A DNA stretch of 64,000 nt from Smallanthus sonchifolius (GCA_023525975.1 CM042023.1:2356001-2420000), one strand, 5' to 3'; counted from the stretch's first letter, positions 25,693-37,785 are shown. Numbers and translations are program-made. The notes: generated by a model from the sequence alone, not told the origin.

Positions 25693-26295
25693 CTTCTTCA
25701 TCCATTGGGCAGGGTTAGGAGGTGAGAAGCTGGAAGAGTGACCCGATGCCGGCGACCGGAGCTCCCGGTCAGAAATTTCACCGGAGATCGCCGGAAAACT
25801 TGGAACAATAGATAAACAATTATTGACGCTCTCATCCTCCACCACGTCTACAGCTTCCACATCCCACAGAATCCAATTATTCGTTGAACTCGTAAATCTT
25901 CCGTCGTGCGTGACGGTGTTCCTCCACGGCGGCATCGCTCCGTTCGCCCTTAAATACGTCCCCACTGACGACTTGAACTTGAACTGAAACCCGTCCCTAA
26001 CCGGCTGCCACTCGATTGCCAGGTCCCGGAGGTTTTCCGTCACCGATTGAATAATTTTATTTCCGGTGGTCCCCAGTAGGACTGGCGTGCTGCAGGCGGT
26101 TAAGTAACGGCCGTAACAGCTTTTGAGACGGATGACGTGGTGGTTTGAGTCGACGTGCTCGATCCGCCAGTGTGCGGCGGGTGTTGAACCGGCGGTCCGG
26201 CTTTGGCGAACGGTGTGGTGGTCGTCGCCGGCGACTAGGTATTTGTCGAGATGGCTTTTGAGTCTAACGGCCACGGCTTTCTCAAAGAATTCCAT
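25693..26295 (-). pseudogene. DUF569 gene, exon 1 only (exon 2 not found)
   Basis: A 201-codon open frame starts MEFFEKAVAVRLKSHLDKYL, the canonical DUF569 N-terminus, with YGRYLTACSTPVLLG, IEWQPVRDG and NGAMPPWRNTVTHDGRF. It ends at WMKK followed by a good GT donor (GTACGTTTTA, minus, 25692 downward), the same layout as the exon 1 end of the gene at 20766-21802. No counterpart of the second exon (LPPNNVTMKVVVV-type) is visible between 22600 and 25690 on the minus strand. Read-through gives a 213-aa protein with a 12-residue intron-coded tail. It may be a truncated gene still making the first domain, or exon 2 may be distant. Its first 145 bp lie in the 5.07-kb duplication. Confidence 0.65.
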
Positions 26296-26356
26296 TTTGA
26301 TTGTGGCGTGGAGAAGTTGGTTGGTGTTGTATTTGCACAATAAATACCTTTTTTGC

Positions 26357-26366
26357 TTTATATATG
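26357..26366 (-). promoter_or_regulatory. TATA box of the exon-1-only DUF569 gene
   Basis: Minus-strand ATATATAAAG lies about 60 bp before the ATG at 26295, suitable for a 5' UTR of roughly 30-40 nt. An identical copy lies at 34283-34292, upstream of the truncated ORF in the duplicate. Confidence 0.5.
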
Positions 26367-26489
26367 AAGTTAAGATAAATTACAAATTCTACCCTCGACT
26401 ATTTTTAGTTAAGTATCCCAAAAAGTTATTCTTTCTTCATAACTTTTATGTTATGCATGTACCACACCCTTCCCATCTCACACACACAA

Positions 26490-26960
26490 GTAGGTATGTT
26501 TATTATTCGGTTAAAACGGACAAAACTGAACTGGATAAAACCCGAAAAGAAAAACATAATCAAATTCTTATTCGGTTATTTGGCTCGGTTTGAAACCGAA
26601 ACTTAATAACCAATACGGTTTTTGATTATACAAATTCTGAATTTGGTTAAAACCGAATAAAAACGTGTTAATGATTAATCTTTGTACAATACTTTAAATT
26701 AATTAAACTATTTACTTAATAAAATTATACCAAATTAACTTATCTTTATATAACACTAGAAGATTATAACAAAAGTTAAACAAGTTATAATAATAAATAA
26801 TTGTTTAGCTAAATAATATCAATTTGGTAATCCAGTTCAAAACCGAAAACTGAACCGAATTTTTATTCAGTTTGGAAATCACTGAATTCGGTTTGGTTTT
26901 TTATTACAACCGAATAACGCAAACAGAATAACCTGAAAACATACATGATGCACACCCCTA
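26490..26960. mobile_element. Putative MITE rich in CGGTTAAAACCG words
   Basis: An AT-rich block starts near GGTATGTTTATTATTCGGTT and ends near the inverse GGTTATTCTG...ATGTTTTC. TTCGGTT/AACCGAA words recur near both ends. No coding sequence. Boundaries and target duplication are not clear. Repeated at about 34416-34888 by the large duplication. Confidence 0.4.
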
Positions 26961-28350
26961 CACATAAGAGTAAGAGGCTCAAGTCACACCAACACACATG
27001 AGTAAGTGGTTCAAATCACACCAACACACAAGAGTAAGATGCTCAAATCACACAATACACAAGACTAAGAGGCTCAAATCACACCAAATTGTCAAGAATC
27101 CTCAAATTATCCCTTGTGCGATATCGATCGTGATGAGAAACTCAAATTATAAACCATTAGAAACCAATTGGAAGTATTGGTGGTGAGTCGAGAAGAATAA
27201 CAAAAGAATAAAAAAGTCAACGTTTTGGTGTGGAGGCTTTTGGAATCTCACATGTTACTGGTTCCTTAGAATTATCTTTATTGTTGACTTATAAAACAAA
27301 ATAAATCCATGAAATTAAGATTTTGATGAGTCTCATGAAACTTGAATTTTTATGAATCGCCCATTTGTAGATCATCAATGATCTTAATCAGATTGTTGGG
27401 CGGCTGATTTTGAACCAACAAATATGAAATATCACTGGTGAGTTCGTTATTTCTAGTTAAAACAGTTTTTTTTATTTAATTTCTTTGTATCTAAATTCAT
27501 CATTTTTAGGTACCCCCATAATTTCAATTCTAAATGTTTATACAAATCACTCTATGCAAGAGGGCGGTCTAGCTCAGACCGGTTACGTCTATGCATTGGC
27601 TCGTAGCCCCACTTCCACATGTCTAGCTTCAATTGTAGATTCAAAATTTGACTTTTTTTTTTTTCTTTTTTTAAGTTTTGGATCAAATTGTTCACTAGAA
27701 AATGATTTGGATTTACGAATAAATAAATAAATCATTCTTGCCTTCAAAATTTATGAATTTTAACTTGTACAACTAGCATAGATATTATGTACATGTCACT
27801 ATGAGAATTTATTTCAACTTCATGCACATATGTATATTGCCATACTGATTATTTTTTAAACTTTCCAACAAATACGCACATATGCATGTCAGTATTCGCT
27901 GAAAAATGTGTCGTCGAACTCTTGTAGTTATGTATTGAACCCTCTCTAGTTCTCTTGCAACTAGTATTAGAGCGAGGTTTAATACTGACATATTTTAAAC
28001 TTGTATATTTGTGTTTAAAAAATCTATTTAGAGTAATATGAAAATATTTGAAGTAATTAACATAATTCTTTCTTGAAAATGTTATTTGATTGCATATATA
28101 AAATCATTAGAAAATTTGATTGCATGATTTTCTTTCTTGAAAATGTTTCTTTATATTTTTTCACGAATGAATAAAATCCATTAAGCCCAAAACTAATATA
28201 TTTCTCATATATTTTAAAGCATCAGGCCCAAAGCCCTTTTTATGATTGCAACTCAGATCACAGTTAGATGTCCTGATAGGATCCAAATAAATCTTTTGGA
28301 TTTACATCTGTTAATTCAGCCCATAGGATATCCGAAGACCAATTAAATGT
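26961..28350. other. Gene-free AT-rich spacer
   Basis: Short imperfect repeats of CAAATCACACCAACACACA lie at 26970-27090. Otherwise there is no gene, RNA or element I can support. Identical sequence lies at 34887-36276. Confidence 0.5.
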
Positions 28351-28359
28351 AGTTTTACA

Positions 28360-29108
28360 TAGGGGTGTTCAAAACCGGATATCCGAAATCGTAAAAAAAA
28401 AACAAATGACAGAGTTTTGTTTGAATTCGGATAGTAAATCAAACTTTGAACCATAAACCTAAATCAAACTTTGAAACATAAACCTAAATCAAACTTTCAA
28501 TTTTAAAACGAAAGCCTGTCTTGACCAAATATCTAACAAGCCAATTTTGCAGATCTAAAAAAACATTAAATACAAACTATGAAGGTGATAATATATTGTT
28601 TGTACATGTGAGCCCATGTTCTCGGACATTGAAGCTGCAATTACAGACATCATTTGATGCCGATCCAATTGAGATCTAGAAAATTTTTGCCGTCTACCAT
28701 TACTAACCATTCATGCAGGAGTGTGAACTGGAAGTGCTTGAACATCATTTGGAAGGGTGGCGGCATGGTCTTGTAGAACGGCAACAGGCGGTGGGGGTCG
28801 TGAGGCGGAGACGTGGACGGCGGAGACGTGGAGTCTGGAGGCAGTCGTCTTTGAAAGGCGTGAATGAAAACGATCAGGAATAAGGATTTAGGGTTTGCCT
28901 TATATATTTAAGTATAATAAATAAATAATTAAAAAAATACAAAATTTAATATTTCGGATATCGGAAATATCCGAAAATTTTCAAAATTAATATCCGAATC
29001 AGAATCCGAATCCGAATTTTTGGATATCCGAATTTTCGGATAATTCGGATTCGGAATTTCGGATAATTCGGGTTCGGTTTCGGATTCAGATTTTTTTTGA
29101 ACACCCCT
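28360..29108. mobile_element. Mutator-like non-autonomous element with perfect 9-bp target duplication
   Basis: Ends are TAGGGGTGTTCAAA and its complement. AGTTTTACA flanks it exactly at 28351-28359 and 29109-29117, a perfect 9-bp duplication diagnostic of Mutator-type insertion. CGGATATCCG-type words cluster at both ends (right end 28955-29075). The middle, about 28640-28880, is much more GC-rich (GGCGGTGGGGGTCGTGAGGC) and may be captured host sequence. Same family as 8720-9339. Confidence 0.85.
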
Positions 29109-29117
29109 AGTTTTACA

Positions 29118-29226
29118 GCTGAGGTATATTTCGGCCCATTAATGTTTTAACACTTCTTCCTTTTCTGGGTCAATAACTCCTTGTGGCCCATGCTATAAGG
29201 CATCAGCAACCTTGTTTGGGCTAGAT
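29118..29226. repeat. Dispersed 110-bp repeat, copy 1
   Basis: GCTGAGGTATA to CATCAGCAACCTTGTTTGGG matches 49551-49658 at roughly 80-85% and recurs at 37044-37152 through the large duplication. Identity of the repeat is unknown. Confidence 0.7.
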
Positions 29227-29859
29227 GTATGTGAACGATTCGAGGTGGATTTAGTGAACTACTCGAGATCGACTCGTTAAAATTTCGAGTCAAGTCGAGC
29301 TGAGCTTTAACGAGCTCGAGCTTATATTGAAACACATTATATATATCAAGCTTTAGTAGGCTCGCGAGCCTAAACGACCCTGTTATTTATATAATTTTTA
29401 TTTAATATATTAAATATTTAATTACTTAATAATTATTACTATATATAAAATTACAATAAAATTGCTAAATAATATATATTATGCTATATAAAAAATAATT
29501 ATATATATATATATACTAGGTTAGAATACCGTGTATTACACGGGTTGTATATTGAAAACGATATAACTTATAAATTTCTAAATACATCCTAACTTGTCAG
29601 ACTATTATGATCATCTCGAGATATATCAAGTGAAAATGTGTGTATATAACAAATTAGTATTTTTATTTAATTAGTTATATTTTGATTTACTATTATATAT
29701 TTTTATTTAATATAATTAGTATTTTTCTTTAATAATATATTTATAATATCATTATTATTTAATAAGATACATGCGTATTTATTAGGAGAGAGAGACGGGA
29801 AAAACCAATGTGAGGAGTCCCGATAGTGACAACTGTCCATCTTAAACCTTTATTTATTA

Positions 29860-29902
<43 letters not shown>

Positions 29903-30016
29903 AGTAAAATAATTAAATAACTAGAAAAAAATAAAAAGAGTCGAGACCGAGCTTGACAAATTGCTCACGAGCAGAATTTAAGGCAGCTCGGCTCAGCTCC
30001 CTCGTTTACACCCTAG
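29221..30016. mobile_element. Putative Mutator-like element with GAGCTCGAGC words, containing a nested repeat
   Basis: The right end reads CTAGGGTGTAAACGAGGGAG on the minus strand; the left end CTAGATGTATGTGAACGA is a diverged inverse. Words such as ACGAGCTCGAGCTT lie near both ends. At 29516 a second repeat starts (CTAGGTTAGAATACCGTGTA...), related to 54443 onward. A TA run is at 29865-29892. Duplicated at 37147-37944. No coding sequence. Confidence 0.45.
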
Positions 30017-31219
30017 CTTGAATAGTAACGTAAACCTCTAAAATTTAAGCACCCAAATGTTTTGTAACACGTTATGTTTTATTAATAATTATATAGGTCT
30101 AATTTCAAATTCATTATTTGTTGATGCATGATATGGCTATTAAATATATCTTTAACATGTTTTTATATTTCGTAGGTTTTCAAAGAAAATGAAGAAAACC
30201 GACCAGATTATATTAAAAGAGGAAAATGCTTAAATTTAAGGGCAATTTCACATATATCCTTACAAACAAAGAAAATGCTTAAATTTAAGGGCAATTTCAC
30301 ATATACCCTTAACAGAAAAAGTTAACAGGGTTAGTGTCATGGACTGAAATTGTTACAAAAATACAACCTCAGGGGCTGATATGTTAAAAGATTCATTTTT
30401 GGATTAAAATGATTAAATAGGCAAAACCACAAGGGCTAAAAGCAAAATTTACTCTTATTTTTATTTATTTTTAAAGTGTTGTTGATTTTAGGTCTACTAA
30501 ATAAGGACAAATATTCAGATTTTTGTAGTTTTCAGTTTGATTTAGATTACTTAAGAGGCTCCATTTCAATAATAATTATGAAATTAATTTATAAAATTAA
30601 AAAGCTTACTTTGTATTATTTAGAGTTAAGTATACGGATAGTCCCTGTGATATATACAAATTTTGGATTTGGTCCATAAATTTGAGAAACTACACTGATA
30701 GAATAAACTAGATAATAAAAAAAGTAAATGAGGTATTTTTAGTAAAAGAAGTTAAGCAAAAGCAACAACCAAAAATCATATGTTAAAGAAACCAAAATTC
30801 CTTTTTATTTAGAAAATTCTAATCAAAACTCACATTCAAAAAGCCAAAGAGGTAACTAGAATATCAAGCCCGTTAAAAATATGATTACTAAATTGCTAAA
30901 ACGGACCGAGTGCATAACTATATTTTTCTGTTTAGTAAAATTTGTCAAAGTAATAACATCATTTAGAAATTTAATATAATAACTTATCAAAAACAAAGTA
31001 TAATTAATAGTTTAAAAAATAGAATTACTAAAGAAGGCTCAACCCCCACCCCACACAAAAGTCTTTCACCATCGGTCAACAAAGTTGATTTTTGTTCTCC
31101 TTCTTTAATAATGCGTGGAATTCGGCCTCCAACGAAGTAATTAATAGATCGTTGAATTGGATGCCTAATTAATCTCAGTCACATTAACTATTTTGAACCA
31201 AATCTAGCCTTACTCCAAT
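30017..31219. other. Gene-free AT-rich spacer at the end of copy A
   Basis: Contains a direct repeat of about 50 bp (GAAAATGCTTAAATTTAAGG at 30221 and 30272). The part 31030-31205 is homologous to 55243-55405. No gene seen. Confidence 0.5.
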
Positions 31220-31237
31220 TAATAGATCGTTGAATTG
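31218..31237. other. Templated filler at duplication junction
   Basis: TTAATAGATCGTTGAATTG occurs at 31141-31159 and again at 31219-31237, exactly between the end of duplication copy A and the start of the CACTA fragment. It reads as a short copy of sequence about 80 bp upstream inserted at the breakpoint. Confidence 0.8.
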
Positions 31238-34080
31238 AAAACCCTATAGCGACGACATGTCGTCGCTATAGGTTAATATTGATTTTTTTTTTTATTTAAT
31301 AAATTTCCGTCGGTCAAAATTTTTTTTTTTTAAAATTAAAAAAAATTCTGGAAAACCCTATAGCGACGACATGTCGTCGCTATAGGTTAATTTTGATTTT
31401 CTTTTTGTTTTTTTAGTTAATAATTTTTTTTTAAATTAAAAAAAATTCTGGAAAACCCTATGGCGACGACATGTCGTCGGGATAGGGTTTTTCCAAAATT
31501 TTGAATGGGACACCCTATAGCGACGACATGTCGTCGCTATAGGGTTGAGCAGGTTGGAGGGAAAACTGGCGCCCAATGAATTTTTGGGGAAAACCTATAG
31601 CGACGACATGTCGTCGCTATAGGTTAATTTTGATTTTACTTTTTGTTTTTTTTATTTAATAATTTTTTTTTTAAAATTAAAAAAAATTCTGGAAAACCCT
31701 ATAGCGACGACATGTCGTCGGGATAGGGTTTTTACCTTTATTGACTGGTCAACACCCTACGAAACCTATGCCGACGACATGTCGTCGCTATAGTCCACCT
31801 GTACCGACGACAAGTGTACCTATGCCGACGACATGTCGTCGCTATAGGGTGCAGCGCGAACAAATAGGGAAACCAGACGACAGAACTTCATTTTCATCAA
31901 AAACTCTCCAAAACTCCCCCAATTCTGTCTCTCCAGCGATTTCAGCGTTTTTGGGCTATTTGGGAGCAACTTTTACACAAACTCTCGGGATTTAAGGTGA
32001 GCTAACATCCGGGTTCATATTTTAGCTAATTTTTTAAGATTTTGAAGTTTTGTTTGTTTATTTTGGTTAGGTTTTGGAGGAATTTCACTATTTCTTGAAT
32101 TTCTAGCTTTGTGAAGGTAAATACTCGTTTTAATTACTAATTTGTGTTGAAATTTGGTTTAGATCAAAGATTTTTATGATTTTGTATGTATGTGTTATGT
32201 ATGTATGTTTGTATGTATGAGTATGTATATTTGTATGATGGAATTATTAAATTATGATTAGTTTATGTCATTTGGTTTAGATGTGTGTTTATTTTATATA
32301 ATTTAGTTTATGTAAATTAGTGTTTGTATGTATGTGTATGTATGTGTGTAATTTGTGTTTATGATGATTAGTTTTAATGTTTAGTTTGTATGTATGTATG
32401 TAATTTGTGTTTATGATGATTAGTTAATATGAATGTATATATGTGTATGTATGTTTGTATGTATATGTTTGTAATTATGTAATTGGACATTTATTTATGT
32501 TTGTATGTATATGTTTGTAATTATGTAATTAGGCTTTTATTTATGTATGTATGTATGTAATTGTGATGTGTAGGTATATAAGATGGTATTTATTGGGAGC
32601 AACTTTCACAAAAACTCTCGGGATTTAAGGTGAGGTAACATCCGGGTTTCATATTTTAGCTACTTTTTCAAGATTTTGAAGTTTTGTTTGTTTATTTTGG
32701 TTAGGTTTTGGAGGAATTTCACCGTTTCTTGATTTCTAGCTTTGTGAAGGTACGTTTTAATTACTAATTTGTGATGAAATTTGGTTTAGATCTAAGATTT
32801 TTATGATTTTGTATGTATGTGTTATGTATGTGTATGTATGTATGTTTGTATGTATATTTGTATGTATGATGGAATTATTAAATTATGATTAGTTTAGGTC
32901 ATTTGGTTTAGATGTGTGATTATTTTATATAATTTAGTTTATGTAATTTAGTGTTTGTATGTATGTGTATGTATGTGTGTAATTTGTCTTTATGATGATT
33001 AGTTTGAATGTTTAGTTTGTATGTATGTGTATGTATGTGTGTAATTTATGTTTTTGATGATTAGTTTGGATGATTAGGTTGTATGTATGTGTGTAATTTG
33101 TGTTTATGATGATTAGTTAATATGAATGTATATATGTGTATGTATGTTTGTATCTATATGTTTGTAATTATGTAATTGGACATTTATTTATGTATGTATG
33201 TTTGTGTGTATATATTTGTAATTATGTAATTGGGCTTTTATTTATGTATGTATGTATGTAATTGTGATGTGTAGGTATATAAGAGGGTATTTATTCATAT
33301 GCTTATGTATGTTTGTATGTATATGTAACTTTATTTAATTTTGTTACAAGTTCGAAACTCGTTGCGGTTGACGAGAGGAAGAACGTCGTACACATAATCA
33401 ACAAATGCTTGAAATGCAACGACAAATGGATGAAATGCGTCGAATGTGGGATCGCCGAACTAGCAGCGATGATAATTAGCTTGGAGTTGTTGAGCCTTTG
33501 CCTTTTTTGTTGGTATTTGTCTTGAACAATTTGCATATTTGTGTGTCGAACAAGTTTATGTTTTGAATGTTTGATTTGTCGAAAAAATTTGTGTGTCGAA
33601 CAAGTTTGTGTGTCGAACAATTTGAATGTTTGGTTTATGTTTCGGATATTAGTTTTTATCCGATTTGAATGTTTGAATGGTTTATATTTATGATTTGCAG
33701 GTTTTTGTTTTTAGAAATTTAATATTTCTGGATAAAATATTAAAAATTAAAAAATAAAAAATAAAAACAGAAAAGACCTATACCGACGACATGTCGTCGC
33801 TATAGGCCTTTTTCAAAAATTATTAAAAAAAACAAAAAAAGCCTATACCGACGACATGTCGTCGGTATAGTGTCAACCTATACCGACGACATGTCGTCGG
33901 TACAGGGTAGGACTCTATACCGACGACATGTCGTCGGGATAAGGTTTCTTTTTTAATTTTTTAATTAAACCCTATAGCGACGACAAGTCGTCGGTATAGG
34001 CTGACCTATCCCGACGACGCTTATCCCGACGACAATCTTGGCTATTGGGACGAAGCAATACCGACGACATCTATACCGAC
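31237..34080 (+). mobile_element. CACTA element fragment lacking both ends
   Basis: Nearly identical to 45933-48777 of the complete element (offset 14696-14697; isolated differences such as TATCCCGAC versus TATCTCGAC). It lacks the first 322 bp and last 89 bp of that element, so it has no CACTA termini and no target duplication. It carries palindromic CGACGACATGTCGTCG units on both sides, a duplicated leader-like segment (about 633 bp apart, 31961 and 32594), GTATGTATGTATG-rich spacers and a short transposase-like remnant. It lies exactly between the two copies of the 5.07-kb duplication. Confidence 0.92.
33372..33479 (+). pseudogene. C-terminal transposase-like remnant (35 codons)
   Basis: The frame downstream of a stop encodes REEERRTHNQQMLEMQRQMD then EMRRMWDRRTSSDDN and a stop. 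The charged, Gln/Met-rich helical composition is like the C-terminal tail of CACTA-encoded proteins. It is not associated with any other coding sequence in the element. Identity is inferred from composition and location only. Confidence 0.4.
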
Positions 34081-34221
34081 GTGCTCGATCCGCCAGTGTG
34101 CGGCGGGTGTTGAACCGGCGGTCCGGCTTTGGCGAACGGTGTGGTGGTCGTCGCCGGCGACTAGGTATTTGTCGAGATGGCTTTTGAGTCTAACGGCCAC
34201 GGCTTTCTCAAAGAATTCCAT
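34042..34221 (-). pseudogene. Truncated DUF569 ORF fused to CACTA sequence
   Basis: The first 48 residues are identical to the start of the gene at 25693-26295 (MEFFEKAVAVRL to WRIEHV). The duplication breakpoint follows, and the frame continues 11 codons (GIDVVGIASSQ) into the CACTA palindromic region before a stop. The promoter region, including the TATA box at 34283-34292, is intact, so a 59-aa chimeric peptide could be made. It lacks most of the beta-trefoil and is unlikely to function as DUF569. Confidence 0.8.
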
Positions 34222-36285
34222 TTTGATTGTGGCGTGGAGAAGTTGGTTGGTGTTGTATTTGCACAATAAATACCTTTTTTGCTTTATATATGAAGTTAAG
34301 ATAAATTACAAATTCTACCCTCGACTATTTTTAGTTAAGTATCCCAAAAAGTTATTCTTTCTTCATAACTTTTATGTTATGCATGTACCACACCCTTCCC
34401 ATCTCACACACACAAGTAGGTATGTTTATTATTCGGTTAAAACGGACAAAACTGAACTGGATAAAACCCGAAAAGAAAAACATAATCAAATTCTTATTCG
34501 GTTATTTGGCTCGGTTTGAAACCGAAACTTAATAACCAATACGGTTTTTGATTATACAAATTCTGAATTTGGTTAAAACCGAATAAAAACGTGTTAATGA
34601 TTAATCTTTGTACAATACTTTAAATTAATTAAACTATTTACTTAATAAAATTATACCAAATTAACTTATCTTTATATAACACTAGAAGATTATAACAAAA
34701 GTTAAACAAGTTATAATAATAAATAATTGTTTAGCTAAATAATATCAATTTGGTAATCCAGTTCAAAACCGAAAACTGAACCGAATTTTTATTCAGTTTG
34801 GAAATCACTGAATTCGGTTTGGTTTTTTATTACAACCGAATAACGCAAACAGAATAACCTGAAAACATACATGATGCACACCCCTACACATAAGAGTAAG
34901 AGGCTCAAGTCACACCAACACACATGAGTAAGTGGTTCAAATCACACCAACACACAAGAGTAAGATGCTCAAATCACACAATACACAAGACTAAGAGGCT
35001 CAAATCACACCAAATTGTCAAGAATCCTCAAATTATCCCTTGTGCGATATCGATCGTGATGAGAAACTCAAATTATAAACCATTAGAAACCAATTGGAAG
35101 TATTGGTGGTGAGTCGAGAAGAATAACAAAAGAATAAAAAAGTCAACGTTTTGGTGTGGAGGCTTTTGGAATCTCACATGTTACTGGTTCCTTAGAATTA
35201 TCTTTATTGTTGACTTATAAAACAAAATAAATCCATGAAATTAAGATTTTGATGAGTCTCATGAAACTTGAATTTTTATGAATCGCCCATTTGTAGATCA
35301 TCAATGATCTTAATCAGATTGTTGGGCGGCTGATTTTGAACCAACAAATATGAAATATCACTGGTGAGTTCGTTATTTCTAGTTAAAACAGTTTTTTTTA
35401 TTTAATTTCTTTGTATCTAAATTCATCATTTTTAGGTACCCCCATAATTTCAATTCTAAATGTTTATACAAATCACTCTATGCAAGAGGGCGGTCTAGCT
35501 CAGACCGGTTACGTCTATGCATTGGCTCGTAGCCCCACTTCCACATGTCTAGCTTCAATTGTAGATTCAAAATTTGACTTTTTTTTTTTTCTTTTTTTAA
35601 GTTTTGGATCAAATTGTTCACTAGAAAATGATTTGGATTTACGAATAAATAAATAAATCATTCTTGCCTTCAAAATTTATGAATTTTAACTTGTACAACT
35701 AGCATAGATATTATGTACATGTCACTATGAGAATTTATTTCAACTTCATGCACATATGTATATTGCCATACTGATTATTTTTTAAACTTTCCAACAAATA
35801 CGCACATATGCATGTCAGTATTCGCTGAAAAATGTGTCGTCGAACTCTTGTAGTTATGTATTGAACCCTCTCTAGTTCTCTTGCAACTAGTATTAGAGCG
35901 AGGTTTAATACTGACATATTTTAAACTTGTATATTTGTGTTTAAAAAATCTATTTAGAGTAATATGAAAATATTTGAAGTAATTAACATAATTCTTTCTT
36001 GAAAATGTTATTTGATTGCATATATAAAATCATTAGAAAATTTGATTGCATGATTTTCTTTCTTGAAAATGTTTCTTTATATTTTTTCACGAATGAATAA
36101 AATCCATTAAGCCCAAAACTAATATATTTCTCATATATTTTAAAGCATCAGGCCCAAAGCCCTTTTTATGATTGCAACTCAGATCACAGTTAGATGTCCT
36201 GATAGGATCCAAATAAATCTTTTGGATTTACATCTGTTAATTCAGCCCATAGGATATCCGAAGACCAATTAAATGTAGTTTTACA

Positions 36286-37034
36286 TAGGGGTGTTCAAAA
36301 CCGGATATCCGAAATCGTAAAAAAAAAACAAATGACAGAGTTTTGTTTGAATTCGGATAGTAAATCAAACTTTGAACCATAAACCTAAATCAAACTTTGA
36401 AACATAAACCTAAATCAAACTTTCAATTTTAAAACGAAAGCCTGTCTTGACCAAATATCTAACAAGCCAATTTTGCAGATCTAAAAAAACATTAAATACA
36501 AACTATGAAGGTGATAATATATTGTTTGTACATGTGAGCCCATGTTCTCGGACATTGAAGCTGCAATTACAGACATCATTTGATGCCGATCCAATTGAGA
36601 TCTAGAAAATTTTTGCCGTCTACCATTACTAACCATTCATGCAGGAGTGTGAACTGGAAGTGCTTGAACATCATTTGGAAGGGTGGCGGCATGGTCTTGT
36701 AGAACGGCAACAGGCGGTGGGGGTCGTGAGGCGGAGACGTGGACGGCGGAGACGTGGAGTCTGGAGGCAGTCGTCTTTGAAAGGCGTGAATGAAAACGAT
36801 CAGGAATAAGGATTTAGGGTTTGCCTTATATATTTAAGTATAATAAATAAATAATTAAAAAAATACAAAATTTAATATTTCGGATATCGGAAATATCCGA
36901 AAATTTTCAAAATTAATATCCGAATCAGAATCCGAATCCGAATTTTTGGATATCCGAATTTTCGGATAATTCGGATTCGGAATTTCGGATAATTCGGGTT
37001 CGGTTTCGGATTCAGATTTTTTTTGAACACCCCT
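36286..37034. mobile_element. Mutator-like non-autonomous element (copy in duplication B)
   Basis: Same element as 28360-29108, with the same flanking AGTTTTACA (36277-36285 and 37035-37043). It was copied by the segmental duplication, not by a separate transposition. Confidence 0.85.
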
Positions 37035-37146
37035 AGTTTTACAGCTGAGGTATATTTCGGCCCATTAATGTTTTAACACTTCTTCCTTTTCTGGGTCAAT
37101 AACTCCTTGTGGCCCATGCTATAAGGCATCAGCAACCTTGTTTGGG

Positions 37147-37785
37147 CTAGATGTATGTGAACGATTCGAGGTGGATTTAGTGAACTACTCGAGATCGACT
37201 CGTTAAAATTTCGAGTCAAGTCGAGCTGAGCTTTAACGAGCTCGAGCTTATATTGAAACACATTATATATATCAAGCTTTAGTAGGCTCGCGAGCCTAAA
37301 CGACCCTGTTATTTATATAATTTTTATTTAATATATTAAATATTTAATTACTTAATAATTATTACTATATATAAAATTACAATAAAATTGCTAAATAATA
37401 TATATTATGCTATATAAAAAATAATTATATATATATATATACTAGGTTAGAATACCGTGTATTACACGGGTTGTATATTGAAAACGATATAACTTATAAA
37501 TTTCTAAATACATCCTAACTTGTCAGACTATTATGATCATCTCGAGATATATCAAGTGAAAATGTGTGTATATAACAAATTAGTATTTTTATTTAATTAG
37601 TTATATTTTGATTTACTATTATATATTTTTATTTAATATAATTAGTATTTTTCTTTAATAATATATTTATAATATCATTATTATTTAATAAGATACATGC
37701 GTATTTATTAGGAGAGAGAGACGGGAAAAACCAATGTGAGGAGTCCCGATAGTGACAACTGTCCATCTTAAACCTTTATTTATTA

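Larger units (their letters stand above)
26151..31219. repeat. Large direct duplication, copy A (about 5.07 kb)
   Basis: Aligns base for base with 34077-39147 (offset 7926, then 7928 after a 2-bp change in a TA run near 29880/37810). Every segment I compared is identical apart from that microsatellite, including non-functional AT-rich DNA. It begins inside exon 1 of the DUF569 gene and ends at TACTCCAAT, where copy B continues into CAAATCTAATTTG. It contains the Mutator-like element, a SINE-free AT-rich spacer and no complete gene. Confidence 0.97.

Noticed and set aside
26998..27186. 62-codon frame present in both duplication copies (also 34924-35112)
   Set aside because: Identical only because the DNA was duplicated; the peptide comes from CAAATCACACC repeats.
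31741..31995. Open frame with repeated PMPTTCRRY peptide (also at 45382-45882 and 46438-46692)
   Set aside because: It is the translation of the CACTA subterminal palindromes read through by chance; there is no independent coding evidence.
33303..33620. 105-codon minus frame and 70-codon plus frame in the CACTA copies
   Set aside because: Both are out of frame with the more plausible REEERR remnant and contain no motif.
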